From Synechococcus sp. MEDNS5 (lineage in GTDB: Bacteria; Cyanobacteriota; Cyanobacteriia; PCC-6307; Cyanobiaceae), in NCBI RefSeq assembly GCF_014279875.1, contig NZ_CP047952.1, forward strand, positions 682,001 to 746,000: a stretch of 64,000 nucleotides of DNA. Direction: 5' to 3'. Position numbers and translations under genes: made by a program. The notes beneath the pieces are model-generated. The model saw only the letters and a list, made by a program, of their open reading frames with translations, was not told the DNA's origin and did no database searches. Shown piece after piece: positions 17,860 through 26,727 of the stretch; the first letter of the stretch is position 1, and every line of letters starts with the position of its first letter.

Positions 17860-20800
17860 ATGTCTACTCCCGTGTATATCGTTAAAGCCAGCTTTAGACT
17901 TCCTTCTGCTTCAAACTGGCAAGATCTTTCCCGTATTAAGACTAGTTCAGATACCCCAATATCTAAAATTGATTCTGATTTTTGGTTGTCACGCAATATA
18001 ATCACACCAGATTCTGATGATAATATATATGGTGGCGTCGTGCAGAATCCTTTTTTTGCTGATCTATCAGATTTAGGTATTGGTCTTAATGAATGGTCCT
18101 GTCTAGATCCTCAACAGCGTTTGTGCTTGTCATTAGCTCAAGAAATTACGACTGACATCACACTTCCTCAGGATACGTCCGTTTTTATTGGTGCTTCAGA
18201 TACAGGTTGGTCCTTCTGTAATACTCTTGAGTCCGACAATCGGTATCTACTTGCAGGTAGTCACTTGTCAATGACTAGTGCGCGTATTTCATATCATTTT
18301 GATTTTACTGGTAAATCGAAAACCATTGATACCAGCTGTTCTTCGTCGCTTGTAGCAATGTCTGAAGCTTTTGAGGCGATCTCATCTGGAGAATGCGACT
18401 TTTCTATCTGTGGTGGAGTGAATCTTTTTAATGATCCTTTTAAATTTTTGCAACTGCGGCGAATGAAAATGTTAAGTCCCGACCATATGTGCTTCACTTT
18501 TAAGCATAACGCAAACGGTTATGTTCGTAGTGAAGGTGGTATTCTTTTCTTGTTGGCTTCAGAAAACTGCCTTTCTAAATATAGACTTGTTCCTTTAGCG
18601 CAGGTTAATGGATGTTTTGTGAATCATGATGGTCTTAGTGCTGGTATTACAGCTCCTTCTCTAGAAAGCCAGATTTCACTTCTCGAACGCTCGTTAAGTG
18701 CGTCAGGTTTACATTGTTCTAATATTGGTTATATCGAGTGTCATGGTACTGGTACTCCTCTTGGTGATCCTATTGAGCTCAAAGCGCTCAATAACGTTTT
18801 TAATAATAATCCTGTTCTTGTCGGTTCCATAAAATCTAAATTTGGTCACCTAGAAGCTGCCGCAGGCGCTGCTGGTGTGCTTAATTGTCTTTCCGCTCTT
18901 CAAGATCATCAACTGGTTCGTGTTGACTCTTCCCCTGCAACCAATAAATTTTCGTTTAGTGACTCCCATCTCAAACACTCAAACGATAGCTCTTTATATT
19001 TTGCCAAGCCGACATCTGATCAATCAATGCTTGTGAGCTCTTTTGGTTTTAGTGGTACTAATGCCTCTTTAATACTGTCACCAACTTCAGTTCATCAATC
19101 TCGATCAGATCTCAAGGTTGCTTTGTTTCCTGGCCAGGGTCTGTTTGACAAGGAGATTGGACTTCAAGACTATCATGCATCGATTACATATCAACAGATT
19201 GTAGATTCTTATTGGTCGCAACTGATTTCTGTTTTGGAAGATTACCCAGTAGATTTGCCATTGCAATTTTGTGATCGTTCCTCCTCACTTTCTCCCCTTG
19301 ATCAACAATACCTATATCTTGTTCATATGCTTTCTTTATACGACATAAGTATTTCTTCAGGGGCAGTTTATGATTATTTGATTGGTTATTCTTTTGGCGA
19401 GTATCCAGCATCTGTTGCTGGTTCTGCCTTGACCTTTGATGCTTGCGTTCTTGCTTTATATGAGCGAGAAAAAATTGTTGCAACTAATCGTGGTCTCTTT
19501 CATCTTTATTATATACTTAAATCAAATCTGACATCTGATCTTATAAGTAAATACCTGCCGAAAGAGGTCATCAGATGCAGTTCATCTAGCTCTATTTATG
19601 CTATTTCATCATCCTTTTTTGAGCAAGTCTCGTCCTTGGATTCTGCTGTTATAAAGTATGTTGGTGTTGATTACTGCTATCATTCTTCAATTTTAGTTGA
19701 CCATTCTTGTCTTTCTGATTCTTTTTGCGATATAAAGCTAGATTTATCTCATACCAATTTCTTACCTTCTTGGAGTATTGTTTCTTCTCCTTGTGATACT
19801 AGTTGGTCTACCCATTTTCTTAATCCCATCCACTTCAATGATTTGCTTTCCAGGCTTTCCAGCTTTTCCTCATCTCTTTCTTTTGTTGAAATATCAACTA
19901 AGCCGACTCTAAAACGGATTGTTTCTCAAAATCTTAATGATAATTTCAAGTATTCTTCAATTAGTATTGCCACTGCTATTTCAAGTGTTCAGCCTCCTAA
20001 CTTTAAAGTGAGTTCACCAGTTGATGATTCAAATTCGATCTCATTATTTATTATTTCCTTTATTTCACAATGTTCCGGTTTAGCTGAATCTTCTATTGAT
20101 CTCTCTAAAACTTTCACAAGATGTGGGCTTGATTCTCTTGAGCTTGCTCAGCTTGTATCTAAGTTATCTTCGATTTATTCGGTTCATTTCTCTCTTGAAG
20201 AGTTGGTTGGTGATTTTCATGTTATTAATGATGCTATTTGTGAGGCTTTGCGTCGATCATCATCAATTTCGAATCTTGGTCGTGATGTTGTTGCAAATTC
20301 CACTTCCCCAGATCTAATACTATCTCTGGACGAATCAAATCATTCTGCGGTTGCAAAGCCTGAATCTAAAGATCTGAACCTAAAATATAGCCGTGCGGAG
20401 ATTGTTCATAGTGTTGAGCTCAAATCCAGGCTTGTTGATAAGTTAAAAGAATCGAGTTCTGTTCGTAATAGTTTTTCTTCCCTTGCCGATCCTCGTTATT
20501 CCGCTGGATATTCACCACTCTACCGGGATATCCAAGTTCCTGTTGTTGCTAACAGTGCATCAGGCTCACATATTTTTACCAAGGATGGTCATCAATTTCT
20601 TGACTTTACAATGGGTTTTGGTGTCCAGCTGTTCGGACACAATCCTCCTTTCTTAAAGGGATCACTTCTGTCCGCTTTTGAAAATAACTCTTTATTCATA
20701 GGTCCGCAATCTTCTTTGGCTTCAGTTAACTCAAAGCTTCTTTGTGAGCTTACCTGTCATGAACGATCTGTGTTTTGTAATACCGGCACTGAAGCAGTTA

Positions 20801-23800
20801 TGACTGCAGCGAGACTTTCTCGTGCTTATACAAGTCGAGATAAAATTCTTATTTTTAATGGCTCTTATCATGGGCACAATGATTTTACCCTTGCAGCTCA
20901 GTCGGACGTTGACGGAAGGACTTCTCCCTCTTCCTTCGGTACGCCTTCTTCTTTCCTTACTGACACATTAATTGTTGATTATCACGATTTAGATTCAATT
21001 CATCGAATAGTCCATCAACATCATTCTGACTTAGCTGCGATAATTGTCGAACCTATTCAATCTCGAAAACCCAGCGTAGATGTTGTAAAGACTCTATTAT
21101 TATTGCGAAAGCTTTGTGATCAATTTAAAATTATTCTTATATATGATGAGGTACTGATTGGATTTCGTTGCCACTATCAATCTACTTATGGCTACTTTGG
21201 TGTTAAGTCGGATCTTAGTACATATGGCAAAATTATTGGTGGAGGTTTGCCCATAGGTGCTGTCGCAGGTGATTCAAGGCTTCTTAATCTTATTGACGGA
21301 GGTTCCTGGTATCAATCAAATAACGATCCGTCAAGTCAACGAGTATTTTTTGCAGGCACATTTAATAAAAATCCGTTAACTATGATTAGTTGTCATGAAG
21401 TTCTTTCATATTTTTTAAGCGACAAGGGATATATTCAGGTTAAGCTGAACAACCTTACTCGTCGTTTGTGTACTCGTCTTAATCAGTTTTTTGTTGCCAG
21501 AGATGTTAATATTCGTGTTTCCTATGCATCTTCGGTATTTCGTTTTGTTGGTGCACCCTTAGCTTTTTACTTTGAGCTTCTATCTCGTGACATTTATATT
21601 TGGGAAGGACGAACGCTCTTTTTATCTGCATCTCACACTGTTTCGGATATTGATTTTTTTATAGAATCAGTTGAGTCTTCTGTTAATTCATTACTTCTAG
21701 CCGGTGTTTTAGATTCATCTTCTTTCCAGGCCCCCATTTCGTATCTATTAGATACTAATCAATTATCTCTTTGTGCAGCCTATATGAAGCTCCCTATCGA
21801 GGCGCAGTCTTTTAATCAAACTGTGACTTTATCTAATTTTACTTGCATTGATTTTCCTGTCTTTCTTGGGAAAGCGCTTTCGCAAATTAGTTTAGAAACT
21901 TCTTTGTTTGGCATTTATGATTTGATATCTGCAAGATTTTCCCCCATAGACTCTTCTGATTCTGATTGGGTAAGATACTATGCTGATGATTCATCGATTA
22001 TCCAGAAGTTTAATCCTTCAAACTCCTGCCATGTTCAATGTAACGTTATAGTTAAAAATAATCAAATTTGTCAAGTACATTTTTGTTTCGCACATTATGC
22101 AATAGATGGCAAGGGAATTAACGATCTTTTTCTTCGTATTTTTAATGGTGTTGACACTCAACCTATTTCTCTTTCACTATCGAGTCCTACTGTCGACATT
22201 ACAGATCAACTCTTACCGCTGTTGAGAAAAGAACATTTCAATAATTTGCAACGTGGTTCTTCCATTATTCGGAAACAATTTCCTTTATCATCTGTAATTC
22301 GCGATCAGCTTGTTTATATCTCTGAGAAATACAACATCTCTTTGCCTTCTTTGATTCTTGCTTTCTATATCAATGCTTTACAATTTTCTCTTAACATTAA
22401 ATGCCTTATTATCACTATTTTTGGTACTCAGACATTGGTACCCTCTGATGCTTACCTTTATAATTCTTTTGTTTCTCCACTACCTCTAATTATTAGCTCG
22501 TTTATTGATTTCAATGACGATGATTTTTCATCACTTCAAAATTCTTTATCAAAGCTTGTTTTTAATTCATCTGTAGATTCTAGCTCTTTAGCAAAGCACT
22601 TTGATATTCATTCTTCCACTCTTCACTATCCACTGTCTTCCTTTGCTTTTAACTTTGATAGGGTTTCACCTGTTTTTTCTAATTCTGATATAGATGTTTC
22701 ATTTAACGATTATCCACCATCTGTTTGTCGGTGGAATTGTTTTTTAAACGTCACCGATAACTCAGATTCTCTTATTTTATCTATTGATTATAACCCTTCT
22801 TTGTTTAGTGCATCAGCTATTGATGATGTCATATCCCATTTTTATAGAGTGCTTGATCTTTTTCCTGCATTCCCTCCAGAGTTCAGTCCATTTCTTCAAG
22901 TTTGTACAGCCCCTAGTCATACTTACTCAAATTTGCCCGATAAATTTTCACCTCATTACTATCTTGCATCATTAACCTCCGATTTTTCAAATCATTCTAT
23001 ACGTTCTTGCTCTTCTTCTATTTCTTGTAGAGAACTCCATACTTTTATTAATGAATATTCCCAAGATCTTTCACGTTATCAAGATCCAATATTTTGTATA
23101 CGGTCGGACGATATTGTCTTTCAACTTCTTCTCATTCTTACCTGTTGGAATGTAGGTCGGCCTTATATTCTTTGGAACCCGCTCGAGTCTGATGAAATTA
23201 ACTTCTCGCGGTTATCTACTTGCGGTGTGAGGTCTGTTATTAGTCTTAAAAATGATAGCTTATGCGTTGATCTTTTACCTTTTGATTCTCACGATATCTT
23301 TTTTCCTAAATCTTTTAAAAATCTAGCGCATTTAATCTTTACCTCCGGTTCTACTGGCAATCCTAAAGCTGTACCTGTTTCTATTGATCATTTGTCATCT
23401 TATCAAGATGCTATTGTTGACAGGCTTACCATTTCTCAAGATCATAATTCTTACCGATTTGGTGTCATTTCGTCTCTAAATTTTGATTTTCCTTTTACTA
23501 CAATTTTGCTCTGGTTAAGGACTGGTGGTGAAATTTTTCTTGCTGATTATAACGCTGTCAAGTCTCCTCAGTTTTGGCTAAATATCGATGATTCTTTCTT
23601 TTCTTTTTTGAAAATTCTACCACCTTACTTTACGGCTCTTCTCGAATTTGTTCCTATTCAAAAGCTAATACCATCAGATATTTTATTATTTGGTGGTGAT
23701 GCCTTGCAAAACCAACTTGCTCTTCGTTGTTATTCAGCGTCAGATCGTCTTAGGATATTTACACACTACGGTCCTACAGAAACTTGTATCGGTTGTTCTA

Positions 23801-25875
23801 CATTTTTAGTTCCTCGAGATTGTTCTACTTCTGGTATAGTACCTGTTGGTCAATGTCTAGCGGGTTATGAAGTATCAATCGAAGCTATATCATCTGATTC
23901 TTTCTCCCGAGATTTAACTTCAAACATTAGTCAAAATATCGGTCTTATTATCATACATACTAATAACACTTATGGTAAATATTTTGACGGCACGGTAGAA
24001 CCATTTCACTTATCTGATAACTGTTATTCATATAGTACTGGTGATATAGGTTTTGTTGAAGATGGTGATCTGACTGTCCTAGGTCGTATTTCAGGTTTTT
24101 TAAAAATTAATGGGTATCGAGTCTTTCTTTCTGATATAAGTAATCGTATTTCACTTCTTTTTCCTGATTTATCTTTTCATCTTTTGCCCTTATTAGATTT
24201 AGTATCAGGCTCACATCGTGGTGATAATTTTGTTTTATTCTATGTCGACTCCACTGTTGTCACTAATCTAATATATCAGACATTACATGAGTCTTTACCA
24301 TCCTATTTTTGCCCATCGCGTATTATTTCTCTTAATGAATTTCCCTTAACAACTAATGGCAAGCTTGATATATCTGCTCTCACTGAATTATTAAACACAG
24401 ATAATTATTCGTCTGATTCTTCCAATTTAGATCCTTATTCTGTATCAGATCCTTCATTCTCATTTTTTCTTTCACATTTTCAACCTTTATTCCCTGGTTT
24501 AGACATTTCATTAGACTGTAATTTCTATCAGCTTGGTGGTGATTCTCTGCTTGCTATCCGACTCAGTGCCTCATTTCTTCGTTCTGATATCAATGTTTCT
24601 GCAGACACTATTCTCTTAACTCCAGATTTTAAAGATCTTTATCAAGCTTTTCTTGCTGCATCGCCTTCATCGCCTTCCTTGCTACAACCTTCTACTCATT
24701 ATCATCTTACTCCATCCCAATGTTATACTCAACACTACTTTGATATTTCCAATTGGTTTTTTACTGTTTTAATTGATTGCACTAGTTGTTCTAATTTTGC
24801 TGACGATTTGTCCAGTCTTTTATCTCTTTCTAATTTTAACTCCTTTTCATTATCTTCATCTGGCTCTCTTGATCTTTTTGATTCTTGTCCAATACTTATA
24901 TCTGACCATATTTTTACCTCTTTTGATTCATTTGATAGTCAATTACGTTGCTTAGCCGACACCTGTATCTTGAATCTTAACTCTAAGATTTCTGCCAATG
25001 TTTCAATTACTCGTATCTTTTTACAAGACGACGAATCGACTCTTTGCTTGTGTGCTTTTCCTCATTATCTAATTGACTTTCTTTCTTTGCAATTGCTTTT
25101 AGATTCCGTTTCTTCTTCTGCAATAGACGTAATTTATCCTTTGGGATTTTCTCCAACTTTTAAAACACCCATAGATTTTCCTTTTCACCTCCAAGCTATT
25201 CAGGATTGCGAAACTTTACTTGTTGCCACTTCTGATTTTCGATCTTCATTCTTACCAACTTCGTTTTTGCTCCATGAAGAAATTGTTACTCTTCCTTTTG
25301 CTTTACAGTCTTCCCGTTTTCTTCCTTTTTTGATCAAAGCTGTATCTTTATCGTTCGCTGATCATTCAGTGAATTTTCCGCTTTTAGATCTTGAGTTTGC
25401 ATCACGTGATTACAAAGATACAAATTTGTCAAATTCGTTGGGTTATTTCTCGATTCATTTACCTTGCTTCTTTCCTCAATCTGATATTGACTCTATTTCC
25501 TCACGTCTCCGTGATATTCAGGAGAATTCAGCTAACCTATTCTCTTACCTCGCTTCGAACCCCGACTCGGTCTCAAAGTTACCTATCTGCTCTATTAATT
25601 GTATTGATAATTTCAATTGTGAAACTTCAACTGGTGTTTCTATTATTGATCATTCTCTTTCGTCGTCAGAATCTTATCCACTTGCATGGAGCCCGTTTAT
25701 GATTGAATCAACTATTAGCTCATCCAATATCAGTTTAAAGTTGTATTATGATAATGATGCTGTATTATCTGAAATAGTACAACGTTTTCTATTCTATCTC
25801 CAGTCTCTCATTGATGATCAAAAAGCTTTGCTTTCTTCTGATACTACTGATATCATGAATCGTTTGGGGTGGTGA
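17860..25875 (+). CDS. hybrid PKS/aminotransferase/NRPS: KS-AT-ACP-AMT-C-A-PCP-E
   Basis: 2671 residues. KS about 1-415: Cys160 (DTSCSSS), His295 (ECHGTGTPLGD), His330 (KFGHLEAAAG). AT about 420-715: FPGQG, then GYSFGEY with Ser511 but Tyr510 in place of the usual His; His608 in CYHSS. ACP about 730-800, Ser759. Class III aminotransferase about 870-1285, Lys1124 (GKIIGGGLPIG). C about 1300-1680 (AHYAIDG, H1412, D1416). A about 1690-2190 (TSGSTGNPK 1828-1836; HYGPTET); pocket reads roughly D-F-T-I-L-G-H-I-G-K, nearest to Asp-type codes. PCP Ser2229 (GGDSLLAI). The last domain, about 2275-2660, has PHYLID (His2402) and NSLGYFSIHLP like an epimerase. There is no KR or DH, so the beta-keto group goes to the aminotransferase, as in MycA. 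Very serine-rich. Confidence 0.93.
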   Translation: MSTPVYIVKASFRLPSASNWQDLSRIKTSSDTPISKIDSDFWLSRNIITPDSDDNIYGGVVQNPFFADLSDLGIGLNEWSCLDPQQRLCLSLAQEITTDITLPQDTSVFIGASDTGWSFCNTLESDNRYLLAGSHLSMTSARISYHFDFTGKSKTIDTSCSSSLVAMSEAFEAISSGECDFSICGGVNLFNDPFKFLQLRRMKMLSPDHMCFTFKHNANGYVRSEGGILFLLASENCLSKYRLVPLAQVNGCFVNHDGLSAGITAPSLESQISLLERSLSASGLHCSNIGYIECHGTGTPLGDPIELKALNNVFNNNPVLVGSIKSKFGHLEAAAGAAGVLNCLSALQDHQLVRVDSSPATNKFSFSDSHLKHSNDSSLYFAKPTSDQSMLVSSFGFSGTNASLILSPTSVHQSRSDLKVALFPGQGLFDKEIGLQDYHASITYQQIVDSYWSQLISVLEDYPVDLPLQFCDRSSSLSPLDQQYLYLVHMLSLYDISISSGAVYDYLIGYSFGEYPASVAGSALTFDACVLALYEREKIVATNRGLFHLYYILKSNLTSDLISKYLPKEVIRCSSSSSIYAISSSFFEQVSSLDSAVIKYVGVDYCYHSSILVDHSCLSDSFCDIKLDLSHTNFLPSWSIVSSPCDTSWSTHFLNPIHFNDLLSRLSSFSSSLSFVEISTKPTLKRIVSQNLNDNFKYSSISIATAISSVQPPNFKVSSPVDDSNSISLFIISFISQCSGLAESSIDLSKTFTRCGLDSLELAQLVSKLSSIYSVHFSLEELVGDFHVINDAICEALRRSSSISNLGRDVVANSTSPDLILSLDESNHSAVAKPESKDLNLKYSRAEIVHSVELKSRLVDKLKESSSVRNSFSSLADPRYSAGYSPLYRDIQVPVVANSASGSHIFTKDGHQFLDFTMGFGVQLFGHNPPFLKGSLLSAFENNSLFIGPQSSLASVNSKLLCELTCHERSVFCNTGTEAVMTAARLSRAYTSRDKILIFNGSYHGHNDFTLAAQSDVDGRTSPSSFGTPSSFLTDTLIVDYHDLDSIHRIVHQHHSDLAAIIVEPIQSRKPSVDVVKTLLLLRKLCDQFKIILIYDEVLIGFRCHYQSTYGYFGVKSDLSTYGKIIGGGLPIGAVAGDSRLLNLIDGGSWYQSNNDPSSQRVFFAGTFNKNPLTMISCHEVLSYFLSDKGYIQVKLNNLTRRLCTRLNQFFVARDVNIRVSYASSVFRFVGAPLAFYFELLSRDIYIWEGRTLFLSASHTVSDIDFFIESVESSVNSLLLAGVLDSSSFQAPISYLLDTNQLSLCAAYMKLPIEAQSFNQTVTLSNFTCIDFPVFLGKALSQISLETSLFGIYDLISARFSPIDSSDSDWVRYYADDSSIIQKFNPSNSCHVQCNVIVKNNQICQVHFCFAHYAIDGKGINDLFLRIFNGVDTQPISLSLSSPTVDITDQLLPLLRKEHFNNLQRGSSIIRKQFPLSSVIRDQLVYISEKYNISLPSLILAFYINALQFSLNIKCLIITIFGTQTLVPSDAYLYNSFVSPLPLIISSFIDFNDDDFSSLQNSLSKLVFNSSVDSSSLAKHFDIHSSTLHYPLSSFAFNFDRVSPVFSNSDIDVSFNDYPPSVCRWNCFLNVTDNSDSLILSIDYNPSLFSASAIDDVISHFYRVLDLFPAFPPEFSPFLQVCTAPSHTYSNLPDKFSPHYYLASLTSDFSNHSIRSCSSSISCRELHTFINEYSQDLSRYQDPIFCIRSDDIVFQLLLILTCWNVGRPYILWNPLESDEINFSRLSTCGVRSVISLKNDSLCVDLLPFDSHDIFFPKSFKNLAHLIFTSGSTGNPKAVPVSIDHLSSYQDAIVDRLTISQDHNSYRFGVISSLNFDFPFTTILLWLRTGGEIFLADYNAVKSPQFWLNIDDSFFSFLKILPPYFTALLEFVPIQKLIPSDILLFGGDALQNQLALRCYSASDRLRIFTHYGPTETCIGCSTFLVPRDCSTSGIVPVGQCLAGYEVSIEAISSDSFSRDLTSNISQNIGLIIIHTNNTYGKYFDGTVEPFHLSDNCYSYSTGDIGFVEDGDLTVLGRISGFLKINGYRVFLSDISNRISLLFPDLSFHLLPLLDLVSGSHRGDNFVLFYVDSTVVTNLIYQTLHESLPSYFCPSRIISLNEFPLTTNGKLDISALTELLNTDNYSSDSSNLDPYSVSDPSFSFFLSHFQPLFPGLDISLDCNFYQLGGDSLLAIRLSASFLRSDINVSADTILLTPDFKDLYQAFLAASPSSPSLLQPSTHYHLTPSQCYTQHYFDISNWFFTVLIDCTSCSNFADDLSSLLSLSNFNSFSLSSSGSLDLFDSCPILISDHIFTSFDSFDSQLRCLADTCILNLNSKISANVSITRIFLQDDESTLCLCAFPHYLIDFLSLQLLLDSVSSSAIDVIYPLGFSPTFKTPIDFPFHLQAIQDCETLLVATSDFRSSFLPTSFLLHEEIVTLPFALQSSRFLPFLIKAVSLSFADHSVNFPLLDLEFASRDYKDTNLSNSLGYFSIHLPCFFPQSDIDSISSRLRDIQENSANLFSYLASNPDSVSKLPICSINCIDNFNCETSTGVSIIDHSLSSSESYPLAWSPFMIESTISSSNISLKLYYDNDAVLSEIVQRFLFYLQSLIDDQKALLSSDTTDIMNRLGW

Positions 25876-25877
25876 CT

Positions 25878-26711
25878 ATGCTCAATTTTCAAACATCTCT
25901 TGACCGAGATGGTTTTGTAAAAATTCCATCCTTTGTTTCATCTTCGTTTGTTTCACTTTTGCAACATTCTGTTGATATTGCCATTGAGACTCGCTGTTCG
26001 CCTTTCTTTCGTGACTTAAGTGATGATCAAGATGGATCTTTTTTATCTGATATTTGGTCATCATTTTTTGTTTCAAAATTTCCTGTTGACTATATACCCG
26101 ACCAAGTCCCTTTTTTAATTTCCACTTTGATGCGCTGTCCTTCAGTTATCCTCCTTCAGGATACATGGTTTCGTCGTACTTCCTCATGTACTGTTTCTAT
26201 CCCTTGGCATCATGACCAGTCCATTGAGGGACCTTTCTTTTCCGTCTGGATTTCCCTTACTGATATACCTTTTGGCTCATCTCTACGTTTTGTGCGTGGT
26301 TCTCACAAGACTGGCCTTCGATACCTACCCTCATCTTTTTTTCAAACCGACTCTTCAAATGATGAAGTAAACGCTATGGAATCTTTTTACCGCGAATTTC
26401 ACTATTCTGATTCTCCCGATTATCAGCGTCATTTTGTGCCAATACCCCCTGATTTAGAAACTAATGATTGTTATGATATCGTTTCCGTTCCAACCTCCTC
26501 TGGTGATATTATAGTATTTAATGGATTGACTTTACATTCGTTACCTTCCAATAATGTTGATACATGTGGTTTTGTACTTAGATGGATCAGCGTTGATTCT
26601 GTAGTCTCTCCTTATTCTAATGATGTCCAGATTGCTTCTAAATTCTTAAATGTATCTCTTAATGCTGGACACCCAGTAAATGATAATTTTTTTAGAAAAT
26701 ATGACTTTTAA
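25878..26711 (+). CDS. phytanoyl-CoA dioxygenase (PhyH)-family oxygenase
   Basis: Fe(II)/2-oxoglutarate dioxygenase, 277 residues from ATG 25878; earlier GTG codons overlap the synthase stop. The iron facial triad is visible: H-x-D in PWHHDQS, distal His in LTLHSLPSN, and the 2-oxoglutarate-binding Arg in GFVLRWIS. SSLRFVRGSHKTG is a family hallmark. Being last in the synthase operon with only 2 bp between, it probably hydroxylates the lipopeptide or a bound residue. The exact substrate cannot be read. It converges with the export operon, 16 bp away. Confidence 0.88.
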   Translation: MLNFQTSLDRDGFVKIPSFVSSSFVSLLQHSVDIAIETRCSPFFRDLSDDQDGSFLSDIWSSFFVSKFPVDYIPDQVPFLISTLMRCPSVILLQDTWFRRTSSCTVSIPWHHDQSIEGPFFSVWISLTDIPFGSSLRFVRGSHKTGLRYLPSSFFQTDSSNDEVNAMESFYREFHYSDSPDYQRHFVPIPPDLETNDCYDIVSVPTSSGDIIVFNGLTLHSLPSNNVDTCGFVLRWISVDSVVSPYSNDVQIASKFLNVSLNAGHPVNDNFFRKYDF

Positions 26712-26727
26712 TTCACTTTATATGTGA

